Origin: Streptosporangiaceae bacterium | Lineage (GTDB): Bacteria > Actinomycetota > Actinomycetes > Streptosporangiales > Streptosporangiaceae | Assembly: GCA_030052355.1 (NCBI GenBank) | Contig: JASIGS010000383.1 | Location: forward strand, 1 to 8,265 | Direction of reading: 5' to 3' | Length of the DNA stretch: 8,265 bases | Shown: positions 1 to 8,265 of the stretch, piece by piece | Position numbering within the stretch: the stretch's first letter is position 1 | How the letters are laid out: each line of letters begins with the position of its first letter | Notes under the pieces: model-generated | What the model was told of the DNA's origin: nothing | Databases searched by the model: none | Seen by the model: the letters and a program-made list of their open reading frames with translations, nothing else | Made by a program: the position numbers and the translations under genes

Positions 1-172
1 ATGGCGCCACTAAACGCACACCCATGATGTGTTCAAGATCGACAGCATCACCTTTAGGGCGCCGAGCGGAGAGCGAAATGACTCGTATGCGGGGATTGCA
101 GTAAACCTGGCCGAGGCTGTTGTGGCTTGCTGCTCAGCCCGTCAGCGCCCGGGGCCGAGCTAAGACAGTAGG
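1..172. other. Stretch without a recognisable gene, downstream of GntR-1
   Basis: I see no supported gene here. Short open frames exist on the plus strand (one is open from the left edge to about base 105), but none has a ribosome binding site, codon bias or a recognisable protein. The first 110 bases are less GC-rich than the coding DNA to the right. A 3' end of a gene lying to the left cannot be excluded. No convincing terminator hairpin was found after the GntR-1 stop. Confidence 0.4.
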
Positions 173-970
173 TCAGTGCTCCAGCCGCGGGCCGGCCGCG
201 GCCATGCTCGCTGTCGCCTCGGCAGGCACCGATCCGGCCGTGAACAGGATCTCGTTCCGGTCCGCTGGCCAGGTCGTGACCGTCAGCCTGAGCGGTTCTC
301 CGGTCACATAGAAGGCAGTACGGCGGATCTCGATGATCGATACCCGTCCGTCGACGGGCAGGTGGAAGAAGGCTTCCTCCGGTCCGTCGGGCACGCGCAC
401 GATGACCCTGTCCCGCCAGCCGGCCTCCTTAACGCCGAGCACCTCGGCGAGGTAGCTGACCGCGCCCGGCTCGATGCGCGAGGTCCACAGCAGCTTTTCT
501 GCGCCCTGCCGGACGAGGTCCATGGGGTAGAACGTCGTCTGCAGCGACCACGGCATGCCGTTGAGAAAGCGTTCCTGGTGCCTGCTTATGACTCCTGCGC
601 CGGCGGGCAGCTTCAGTTCCGGGGCGACCGAGGCCGGCTGAACCTCCACCCTTGGGTCGCTGCTGAACGGCTCCCTCTCGCTTGCCTCCGACAGGTACTG
701 CGCGGTGTCACCGCCCACCCCCGGACCGCAGCCGAGGGTTATGACGAACGGGTCGACCCTGTCGGCCACGAACGTGCCGCGCCCAGCCTGCGTCTGGACC
801 AGGCCGAGGTTGACGACGACCTTGACGGCGTCCCTGACTGTGTTGCGTGATGCGCGATAGAGCAGCCTGAGTTCCTTCTCCGTGGGCAGCTGGCTGCCGG
901 GTTCGTACTCTCCGCGCTCGATCTTGGTCCGCAGGTCGTCGGCGATCTGCTGATACCGGGGGTCACGCAC
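173..970 (-). CDS. GntR family transcriptional regulator with UTRA domain (GntR-1)
   Basis: This is a 265-residue cytoplasmic DNA-binding regulator of the HutC/UTRA branch of the GntR family. The family binds DNA as a dimer through an N-terminal winged helix, and a small molecule in the C-terminal UTRA domain alters binding. Residues 1-70 form the winged helix, with the hallmarks PGSQLPTEKEL (24-34), recognition helix SRNTVRDAV (41-49) and wing GRGTFV (63-68). The UTRA domain spans about 95-250, with SRHQERF and LRLTVTTWPADRN near its ends. The GTG at 968-970 is chosen because GGGAGGG lies just upstream, 3 nt from it, and because the first residues VRDPRYQQIADDL match the other two regulators; the longer upstream frame looks non-coding. 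It diverges from small membrane protein A across 264 bp. By family habit it may repress itself and that gene. The ligand is unknown. It resembles GntR-3 more than GntR-2. Confidence 0.94.
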   Translation of the reverse strand: MRDPRYQQIADDLRTKIERGEYEPGSQLPTEKELRLLYRASRNTVRDAVKVVVNLGLVQTQAGRGTFVADRVDPFVITLGCGPGVGGDTAQYLSEASEREPFSSDPRVEVQPASVAPELKLPAGAGVISRHQERFLNGMPWSLQTTFYPMDLVRQGAEKLLWTSRIEPGAVSYLAEVLGVKEAGWRDRVIVRVPDGPEEAFFHLPVDGRVSIIEIRRTAFYVTGEPLRLTVTTWPADRNEILFTAGSVPAEATASMAAAGPRLEH

Positions 971-1062
971 ATGCCCTCCCTGGGAAAGTGTCGCCGTTCG
1001 CCGGCCGGCCAGGCCCGACGGCTGCCTGTGACCTGGTTGGTGGCAGCCGCCAAGCTGGTGCG

Positions 1063-1083
1063 CCCAATTATTGGGATCATCCC
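1063..1083. promoter_or_regulatory. Two overlapping palindromes, candidate GntR-1 operator
   Basis: CCCAAT-T-ATTGGG (1063-1075) and GGGAT-C-ATCCC (1073-1083) are each perfect around a single central base and share three G residues. They lie about 93 bp before the GntR-1 start and 150 bp before small protein A. On the minus strand a weak promoter-like pair (TTGGAG, then GATGAT) would place the -10 on the second palindrome. A GGGAT...ATCCC palindrome with wider spacing recurs before small protein B. The operator role is inferred from position and symmetry. The classical HutC-type GT-TA-AC pattern is not present. Confidence 0.4.
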
Positions 1084-1148
1084 ACAAAGTTGGCACATCC
1101 TCCAAATATGCTGTTGCCCAGCAAGCATTTCCCCTGCACACTGGCCAT

Positions 1149-1160
1149 AGGTTCTAAAGG
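1149..1160 (+). promoter_or_regulatory. Shared upstream motif AGGTTCTA(A/C)AGG, copy 1
   Basis: AGGTTCTAAAGG sits 74 nt before small protein A. AGGTTCTACAGG (3404-3415), with one mismatch, sits in the equivalent region before small protein B. A second shared heptamer, AGGTCAA, lies at 1177-1183 here and at 3521-3527 there. Distances to the genes differ (74 against 185 nt), so this may be a regulator site rather than a core promoter, or a remnant of the duplication. Confidence 0.3.
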
Positions 1161-1234
1161 TTGGGATAAGCAGGATAGGTCAAGATCCAGATTGGAGCCG
1201 CACCTGTAGCAGTCGGGCAGAGAGGGGGAAGGCA

Positions 1235-1483
1235 ATGCTAGCCATCGCTGTGTTCGCCACCGTCACGGTCGCCGCCTTCGTCGCGATACTCGCCGCCACC
1301 GTCATCGTGACGATGGGCGTCCATCAGGAAGAACGCCGTATGACCTTCACCCGAAAGCGCGCGCCGAGCGTCGCCGCCCGGCTAGCCAGGCTGATCGTCG
1401 GCCACTACGTCCGCAAGACCGACCCAGAGCCGGACGCCGAGCTGCCCGAAGAACGCGTGCCCTCGTTCGGCCGCGAATTCTGA
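1235..1483 (+). CDS. Small single-pass membrane protein A, paralogue of B
   Basis: Unknown function; I do not recognise a named family. The 82-residue protein has an N-terminal hydrophobic helix (about residues 2-27), then a charged tail, so by the positive-inside rule the tail should be cytoplasmic. It has no signal-peptidase site or lipobox. The tail holds EER (32-34), RKR (40-42), PS (44-45), AR (51-52), a G-x-Y-V segment (56-59) and KTDPE (61-65), then an acidic, variable end. Every one of these recurs at the same position in small protein B, with 28 of the first 65 residues identical and no gaps, which is strong evidence that both are real genes. The ATG at 1235 has a GGGGGAAGG ribosome site just upstream. 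The gene diverges from GntR-1 and converges on GntR-2. Whether it senses, anchors or is merely regulated by GntR-1 is not known. Confidence 0.82.
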   Translation: MLAIAVFATVTVAAFVAILAATVIVTMGVHQEERRMTFTRKRAPSVAARLARLIVGHYVRKTDPEPDAELPEERVPSFGREF

Positions 1484-1496
1484 ATGAGATGACCGG

Positions 1497-1588
1497 TGCC
1501 GCCCGCCGCTATGCCCGGGCGGCACCGCCCGCCGCTATGCCCGGGCCGCACCGGCCGCCGCGATGCCCGGGCGGCACCGCCCGCCGTG
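1497..1588. repeat. 26-bp GC-rich tandem repeat, hairpin-forming, between convergent genes
   Basis: Three full 26-bp units begin at 1511, 1537 and 1563, each starting ATGCCCGGGC, and a partial copy lies at 1497-1510. Units 1 and 3 can form a 6-bp stem CGGGCG/CGCCCG around GCAC (1516-1521 with 1526-1531 in unit 1). Unit 2 differs at three positions. Two of these break that stem but create another, GGCCG/CGGCC around CAC. The array lies between the ends of small protein A (plus) and GntR-2 (minus), so a two-way transcription terminator is the simplest reading. No T-tract follows, which is usual in actinomycetes. Confidence 0.7.
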
Positions 1589-1621
1589 CCGGTGCCACCC
1601 GGCGAGGCCACGGTGAGTCCG

Positions 1622-2398
1622 CTAGCCGCTGGCAGCCGGGGTCTCGACGTTGATGACGAACTGGTTCCGGTCAGCCGGGTAGATCGTCCTGGTCAGCCTG
1701 ATCGGCTTGCCGTCCTGGTCATAGGAAGTCCGGAAGTTCTCGAACACCGCGACCCGCCCGTCCTCCGGCAGCTTGAAGAAGTCCGCCTCGGCGACCGTGG
1801 GAGTCCGGACCGTGATGATGTCCCGGTAGCCGGTCTGCGTTATGCCGAACTCGTCGGCCAGGTACTGGATCGAGCCATCGTGGATGTCGGCCGCCTCGAT
1901 GATGCGCCGTGCGCCGCGGACTGTGACCAGTTCGATCGGATAGAACGAGGTCTGCAGCGAATACGGCTGGTCATCGACGAAGCGGAACTGGTGGCGGCTG
2001 ACGATCTGGCTGCCGTCGGCGACCTGCAGCTCGGCGGCGACGATCCCGGTCGCCGGCAAGATCTCTACCCTCGGCACCGTGCTCCTCGGGTTTCTGTGCT
2101 GCCTGAGCACGTCTATGTAGTACTCGGCGCTGTCGCCGGTGCCGAGGTCGTGGGTCGCCGACAGGTCGGTCACTATCGGCGTGAGCTTCGCGCTGACGAA
2201 CGTGCCCTGCCCAGGACGTGCCTCGACCAGGCTGCGTGCGATCAGCAGCTTGATCGCGTCCCTGACCGTGCTCCGCGATGTGCTCCAGGTGCGCGCTATC
2301 TCCGCCTCGGTGGGCAGCTGGTCGCCCGCCCTCAGGGTGCCCGCCGTTATCTGCTCCCGCAGGCTGTCGGCGATGCGGCGGTACGTCGGCTCAGGCAT
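1622..2398 (-). CDS. GntR family transcriptional regulator with UTRA domain (GntR-2)
   Basis: This is a 258-residue regulator of the same HutC/UTRA type as GntR-1 and GntR-3. The winged helix covers residues 1-70: TYRRIADSL, GDQLPTEAEI, recognition helix SRSTVRDAIKLL and wing GQGTFV. The UTRA domain follows, with SRHQFRFVDDQPYSLQTSF and a closing segment RLTRTIYPADRNQF. The ATG at 2396-2398 overlaps the GntR-3 stop by 8 bp, so translation is probably coupled to GntR-3. Its own ribosome site is weak (GGGATCGG). The in-frame extension upstream runs inside GntR-3 and is not believable. It is the extra regulator of the locus: no small membrane protein faces it, and its UTRA sequence is more distant (IHDGSIQYLADEFG where the others have IEPGAVSYL). 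Its recognition helix is almost the same as in the other two, so overlapping DNA targets are likely. Confidence 0.94.
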   Translation of the reverse strand: MPEPTYRRIADSLREQITAGTLRAGDQLPTEAEIARTWSTSRSTVRDAIKLLIARSLVEARPGQGTFVSAKLTPIVTDLSATHDLGTGDSAEYYIDVLRQHRNPRSTVPRVEILPATGIVAAELQVADGSQIVSRHQFRFVDDQPYSLQTSFYPIELVTVRGARRIIEAADIHDGSIQYLADEFGITQTGYRDIITVRTPTVAEADFFKLPEDGRVAVFENFRTSYDQDGKPIRLTRTIYPADRNQFVINVETPAASG

Positions 2399-3245
2399 TA
2401 CCGATCCCGGCAGGCTGGGCGTATCCCTGGGATGCGCCCCCCGCGGCTTCCTCCCCGGTGAGCTGGCGGGCGTAGGCCGGCACCGCCCCGGCGAAGACCG
2501 CGAACCGGTTGCGATCGGCCGCGAAGACACTCAGTGTCAGCCGGAACGGCTTGCCCTGTCCGTCGAAGGCCGTCCTGAGGGTCTCGAAGACGAAGACCCG
2601 GCCGCTGTCCGGCAGGTGGAAGAACTCGGCCTCCGCTGCACCGGGGAGCCGGACCGTGATCTTGTCCTGGTACCTGGCTTGCCTGAGCCCGAGCGTCCGC
2701 TCGAGGTAGCTGACCGCGCCCGGCTCGATGGAGGTCGTCTCCATGAGCTTGACCGCACCGGCTTCCACCAGTGCCATCGGAAAGAAGGACGTCAGCAGCG
2801 AGAACGGCGCCTGGTCTATGAAGCGCTGCAGGTGCCTGGCCACTACCAGCGTTCCCTCGGGTATCTGGAGCTCGCTGGCCACGGCACCGGAGGCGAGCTG
2901 GATCTCGACCCTGGGGTCATGCGCCAGCGGCTTACGCCCCTGCGCGCGGACCTCCGCGTAGTACGCCTCGCCCTCGCCGCCGCCGAGTCCGGTGTCTGGG
3001 TCGGCGGAGATCGTGGTCACGAACGGCTCGGTGCGCTCGATCACGAAGGTGCCCTTGCCCGGCACCGTGTGCACGAGTCCGCGGGTTATCAGCCAGCGGA
3101 TGGCGTCGCGAACCGTATTGCGGGACGCGCCGAACTGCTTCATGAGCTCAGGCTCGGTGGGCAACTGGGCGCCCGGCTCCAGAGCCCCCGTCTCGATCCG
3201 CTGCTCAAGATCGTCGGCGATGCTCCGGTACTTCGGGTCGGCCAC
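2391..3245 (-). CDS. GntR family transcriptional regulator with UTRA domain (GntR-3)
   Basis: This is a 284-residue HutC/UTRA-type regulator. The winged helix is at residues 1-70: KYRSIADDL, GAQLPTEPEL, recognition helix SRNTVRDAIRWL and wing GKGTFV. The UTRA domain ends with FRLTLSVFAADRNRFAVF. A glycine- and alanine-rich tail of about 25 residues extends beyond the usual end. The GTG at 3243-3245 is chosen because GGAGGT lies 3 nt upstream and VADPKYRSIADDL matches the start of GntR-1. An in-frame ATG at 3267-3269 would add eight residues and has no good ribosome site. It is first gene of a likely two-gene unit with GntR-2 (8-bp overlap) and diverges from small membrane protein B across 355 bp. 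It is the closest partner of GntR-1, sharing IEPGAVSYL and EAFFHLP/EAEFFHLP-type segments. The ligand is unknown. Confidence 0.94.
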   Translation of the reverse strand: MADPKYRSIADDLEQRIETGALEPGAQLPTEPELMKQFGASRNTVRDAIRWLITRGLVHTVPGKGTFVIERTEPFVTTISADPDTGLGGGEGEAYYAEVRAQGRKPLAHDPRVEIQLASGAVASELQIPEGTLVVARHLQRFIDQAPFSLLTSFFPMALVEAGAVKLMETTSIEPGAVSYLERTLGLRQARYQDKITVRLPGAAEAEFFHLPDSGRVFVFETLRTAFDGQGKPFRLTLSVFAADRNRFAVFAGAVPAYARQLTGEEAAGGASQGYAQPAGIGNA

Positions 3246-3282
3246 GCCACCTCCGGATATACCAGTCATCCTATCAAGTGGA

Positions 3283-3309
3283 TCGACTGGACTCAGTCGA
3301 GCAACCCTA
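3283..3309 (-). promoter_or_regulatory. Inverted repeat at a probable GntR-3 promoter, candidate operator
   Basis: TCGACTG-GACT-CAGTCGA (3283-3300) is a perfect 7-bp inverted repeat with a 4-nt centre. Read on the minus strand, the -10-like hexamer TAGGGT (3309 down to 3304) stands three bases before it. The repeat would therefore cover the transcription start, a typical place for an autorepressor. No clear -35 is visible. The leader to the GntR-3 GTG would be about 50 nt. Confidence 0.4.
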
Positions 3310-3403
3310 GCAATCCCAGATAGTCACGCGAAGGTCATTGCATCTTTCACTGGAATCGTGCGACTATGCCTGAGGATCCAAACGTAGGGATGACTAGGAC
3401 TGC

Positions 3404-3415
3404 AGGTTCTACAGG
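3404..3415 (+). promoter_or_regulatory. Shared upstream motif AGGTTCTA(A/C)AGG, copy 2
   Basis: AGGTTCTACAGG matches 11 of 12 bases of the motif at 1149-1160 before the paralogous small protein A. It lies 185 nt before small protein B. Its role is unknown. Confidence 0.3.
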
Positions 3416-3537
3416 AATGAGCCTAGCAGGACGATCTCCCGCTACTTGCGCGACTCGCCTGGGATCGACGCCGAGCCAGCGAGAGCACCCGCCTGCGCGA
3501 TGACGCACAAGCCAACAGAAAGGTCAAATCGCCTATA

Positions 3538-3553
3538 GGGATCAGCTCATCCC
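3538..3553. promoter_or_regulatory. GGGAT...ATCCC palindrome before small protein B, candidate operator
   Basis: The 16-bp near-perfect palindrome GGGATCAGCTCATCCC has arms GGGAT/ATCCC and a symmetric AGCT core, with one mismatched pair (C against C). The same arms occur around one base at 1073-1083 before the paralogous module. It lies 47 bp before the small protein B start and overlaps CCTATAGG (3532-3539), so it could sit at the promoter of that gene. Confidence 0.38.
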
Positions 3554-3600
3554 GCCGCTGAGAGACTCGCTCAGTCCAGCGCCGGGTGAAAGGCGGAGAC

Positions 3601-3855
3601 GTGACCGCTCTCTACGTGCTGGTGACTGTTGTGGCACTTGGATCCGTCGTCGTTGTCGGCCTTGTCGTCGTCGTGTCGGCCGGCATTCGGCGCGAGGAAC
3701 GGGAGTGGTCGCTCTGCCGGAAGCGACCGCCGAGCCTGACCGCCTGGGTCGCCCGTCGCGTCGGCGGGCTCTACGTCAAGAAGACAGACCCGGAGGACTC
3801 GGAAGAAGAGTCAGACCCAGAACATCGGCTGCCCTGGTACGAGTGCTGCCACTAA
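3601..3855 (+). CDS. Small single-pass membrane protein B, paralogue of A
   Basis: Unknown function, 84 residues. A strongly hydrophobic valine-rich helix (about 2-27) is followed by a charged tail expected to face the cytoplasm. The tail carries REER (31-34), RKRPPS (40-45), AR (51-52), GLYV (56-59) and KTDPE (61-65), matching protein A position for position. The end is acidic and closes with WYECCH, so it has two adjacent cysteines that protein A lacks. The GTG at 3601 is preferred to the GTG at 3586. With it the two paralogues align from residue 1 with G28 in register, and AAAGG lies 7 nt before it, whereas 3586 has no ribosome site. The gene diverges from the GntR-3/GntR-2 pair, just as protein A diverges from GntR-1, and ends before a hairpin that precedes the MetE-like gene. 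Confidence 0.82.
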   Translation: MTALYVLVTVVALGSVVVVGLVVVVSAGIRREEREWSLCRKRPPSLTAWVARRVGGLYVKKTDPEDSEEESDPEHRLPWYECCH

Positions 3856-3875
3856 CCGGTTGCCTCGCGGCGCCA

Positions 3876-3895
3876 GCCGCCTGTCGGAGGGCGGC
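3876..3895 (+). terminator. Possible terminator after small protein B
   Basis: GCCGCC (3876-3881) and GGCGGC (3890-3895) can form a 6-bp GC stem around the 8-nt loop TGTCGGAG, 20 nt after the small protein B stop. There is no T-tract. It abuts the likely promoter of the next gene. Confidence 0.35.
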
Positions 3896-3897
3896 AC

Positions 3898-3903
3898 TAG
3901 GCT
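3898..3903 (+). promoter_or_regulatory. -10 hexamer TAGGCT of a probable leaderless transcript
   Basis: TAGGCT (form TAnnnT) ends six bases before the GTG start of the MetE-like gene, so transcription would start at or next to the start codon. The nearest Shine-Dalgarno-like GGAGG (3886-3890) is 19 nt from the GTG, too far to serve. Both facts fit a leaderless mRNA, which is common in actinomycetes. A good -35 is not visible. Confidence 0.45.
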
Positions 3904-3909
3904 CTGAGC

Positions 3910-7121
<3,212 letters not shown>

Positions 7122-7182
7122 CCTGACGGCCTCTGAGGTCGTTCGGGAAATCGCGTGCGGCCTCGCGCGCGTCGGGTGCTCA

Positions 7183-7198
7183 CCGTGAGTTGTCACGG
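7183..7198. promoter_or_regulatory. Inverted repeat CCGTGA-GTTG-TCACGG, candidate operator of the GGDEF gene
   Basis: This is a perfect 6-bp inverted repeat with a 4-nt centre, ending two bases before the -10-like TAGTAT at 7200. Its right arm continues the TGTCACG found four times at the ligA end. The pattern GTGA...TCAC resembles early descriptions of BldD sites in Streptomyces. BldD controls several cyclic-di-GMP genes, but this match is loose and only suggestive. Confidence 0.4.
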
Positions 7199-7199
7199 A

Positions 7200-7243
7200 T
7201 AGTATGCAATTGGCTTCGGGAAGTACCTTTTTGGCCGTAGGAT
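7200..7243 (+). promoter_or_regulatory. Promoter-like region of the GGDEF gene
   Basis: There are two -10-like hexamers: TAGTAT (7200-7205), with a weak -35 TGCTCA at 7177-7182 (17-bp spacer), and TAGGAT (7238-7243), with a poorer -35 TTCGGG at 7215-7220. Sequence here is richer in A/T than the flanks. Which one is used cannot be settled by eye. Confidence 0.3.
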
Positions 7244-7298
7244 TCACGCAGCGCAAGTTTCGCCTGCACACTCAGCGACCGCTGCCCGTGAGGAAGTC

Positions 7299-8265
7299 AT
7301 GAAAGACCCGAGCGACACCAAGCGCAGGCCCCCCCGGGTCGGCTCGCCGCTCTGGTTCTACATGACCGGCTTCACCGTGCTCGGGTTCGTAGTTTTCGTG
7401 AGCGCGCCGATCTCGCTGGTCATGTTTGCGCCGCTGCAAGGCATCGTCAAGCAGCCGGTGTTCTGGGTGATCGCCGTGCTTGTAGTGCTCGGCGACGTCT
7501 TTCCGATCATGACGCCCGGCCGGGACGCCCGGGATGCGCCGAGGGCGTCGGTCACCTTCAGCTACGCCGCGCTGATCGTATGGGGCTTGGCATTCGCCGT
7601 CCTGATGCGCACAACGGCGCTGCTGGTGTCTGAGCTAGGCCGCCGGAAGTCGTTGCGACGGACGGCTTTCAACGCGGCGTCGGCCAATCTTGAGCTCACG
7701 GCAGCCGGCACGATCCTGTACGCGTTCGGGGACAGGCACATGCCGGACTACCGCTGGGTGTACCACCATCAGGGCGCAGCCGTTGAGACGATGATCGCCG
7801 GCGTGGCCCTGGTCACCGTCAACTACCTCATCGTCATGACCAGCATCGCGCTGTACTCCCGGGAGCCGGTCAGGCGGGTCCTCGTTCGCCACCTGCCGTT
7901 CCAGGTCCCCGCCAGCATCGTCCTGGTGGCGACGGCGCCGCTGGCCGCCGTGGCTATCGGGACAAAATCGCCGCTGCTCGTGGCCCTCTTCGGCGTGCCG
8001 CTGGCTGCCACCTATTACGGGGCCGCGAAGGCCGTGCAGCGGGAGCACCAGGCGCAGCATGACGAACTGACCGGGCTGGCCAACCGCAAGCTGCTGATGA
8101 GCAAGCTGGCCAGCACGCTCGCGACGGCCACCTCGTCTGGCACGAAGGCCGGCCTGTTGGTGCTCGACCTGGACCACGCCCTGAAGGAAGTCAACGACAC
8201 GCTCGGCCACGCGGTCGGTGACCGGTTGCTGCGACTGGTCGCTGACCGCCTCAAGCACAGCATCA
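7299..8265 (+). CDS. Membrane GGDEF-domain protein (cyclic-di-GMP turnover), 3' end outside window
   Basis: The visible 322 residues hold a multi-pass N-terminal membrane region and the first part of a GGDEF domain. Hydrophobic segments lie at about 18-44, 54-71, 84-103, 163-186, 204-222 and 224-243, with a weaker one near 130-143. GGDEF begins with DELTGLANR (255-263) and continues to LDLD...KEVNDTLGHAVGD (289-308). The GG(D/E)EF signature and any EAL domain lie beyond the window, so synthase or hydrolase activity cannot be judged. The metal and nucleotide segment reads DLDHALKEVND, one residue longer than the usual DxDxFKxxND. The ATG at 7299 has GAGGAAG at 7290-7296. S. coelicolor has a membrane GGDEF-EAL protein (RmdB) directly after ligA, as I recall, so this is probably its orthologue. 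It has its own promoter-like region and operator-like repeats upstream. Confidence 0.92.
   Translation, partial: MKDPSDTKRRPPRVGSPLWFYMTGFTVLGFVVFVSAPISLVMFAPLQGIVKQPVFWVIAVLVVLGDVFPIMTPGRDARDAPRASVTFSYAALIVWGLAFAVLMRTTALLVSELGRRKSLRRTAFNAASANLELTAAGTILYAFGDRHMPDYRWVYHHQGAAVETMIAGVALVTVNYLIVMTSIALYSREPVRRVLVRHLPFQVPASIVLVATAPLAAVAIGTKSPLLVALFGVPLAATYYGAAKAVQREHQAQHDELTGLANRKLLMSKLASTLATATSSGTKAGLLVLDLDHALKEVNDTLGHAVGDRLLRLVADRLKHSI

Larger units (their letters stand above)
3246..3600. other. Divergent intergenic region between GntR-3 and small protein B
   Basis: About 355 bases without a supported gene, less GC-rich than the flanks. It holds the inverted repeat at 3283-3300, the shared motif at 3404-3415, AGGTCAA at 3521-3527, the palindrome CCTATAGG (3532-3539) and the GGGAT...ATCCC palindrome at 3538-3553. 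TAGGGATGA (3385-3393) and TAGGGATCA (3536-3544) are near-repeats. An open frame of 45 codons (3366-3503) lacks a ribosome site and is not called. Confidence 0.6.

Noticed and set aside
971..1141. N-terminal extension of GntR-1
   Set aside because: The extra residues do not look like a domain; a ribosome site and the paralogue start both support the GTG at 970.
173..3245. Toxin-antitoxin pairs made of GntR and small membrane protein
   Set aside because: The genes are divergent rather than in one operon, and the conserved cytoplasmic tail is unlike known membrane toxins; not excluded, but without support.
1496..3323. Long plus-strand open frames opposite GntR-2 and GntR-3
   Set aside because: They are antisense frames of high-GC genes; their translations are arginine/proline-rich with no domain, while the minus strand encodes clear GntR/UTRA proteins.
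3366..3503. 45-residue plus-strand open frame upstream of small protein B
   Set aside because: No ribosome binding site in range, no actinomycete codon pattern, and it overlaps the putative regulatory motifs; nothing equivalent exists before small protein A.
3586..3600. Earlier GTG start for small protein B adding MKGGD
   Set aside because: No ribosome site there; the 3601 start brings the paralogues into gapless register from residue 1.
173..3855. Integrated plasmid or ICE module of the KorSA/Spd kind
   Set aside because: A GntR regulator and small membrane proteins recall such elements, but no integrase, excisionase, replication or FtsK-like transfer gene and no attachment site is present in the window.

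Overview
The window looks like chromosomal DNA from a high-GC actinomycete of the Streptomyces/Streptosporangium/Catenulispora kind. The evidence is strong G/C bias in third codon positions, frequent GTG starts, a LigA that closely follows the mycobacterial type, and several UTRA-type GntR regulators of a kind common in these bacteria. The exact genus cannot be read from the sequence.

Left half (about 1-3900), accessory region. Three paralogous GntR/UTRA regulators lie on the minus strand and two paralogous small single-pass membrane proteins lie on the plus strand. The layout is a two-gene divergent module present twice: GntR-1 (173-970) faces small protein A (1235-1483), and GntR-3 (2391-3245) faces small protein B (3601-3855). 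A third regulator, GntR-2 (1622-2398), overlaps the end of GntR-3 by 8 bp and is probably co-transcribed with it. The two small proteins align without gaps from residue 1 to 65 with 28 identities. This fixes the start of protein B and makes both genes credible. The divergent intergenic regions carry palindromes and shared short motifs that are candidate operators. A 26-bp GC-rich tandem repeat with hairpin potential separates the convergent ends of small protein A and GntR-2. The function of the module is not known to me. It is the best candidate here for an undescribed system.

Right half (about 3900-8265), conserved region. A MetE C-terminal-domain-only protein with an intact set of candidate zinc ligands overlaps by 4 nt the start of ligA (NAD-dependent DNA ligase). 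The ligA stop codon lies inside the first of four 18-bp tandem repeats, followed by a terminator-like hairpin. Next comes a promoter-like region with an inverted repeat that reuses the repeat core TGTCACG. Last is a multi-pass membrane GGDEF protein (cyclic-di-GMP turnover) that runs off the window end. The order ligA then membrane GGDEF protein recalls the ligA-rmdB order of Streptomyces coelicolor (from memory).

The two halves have no obvious functional link. The GntR/small-protein block reads as a lineage-specific insertion or expansion beside a conserved housekeeping cluster.
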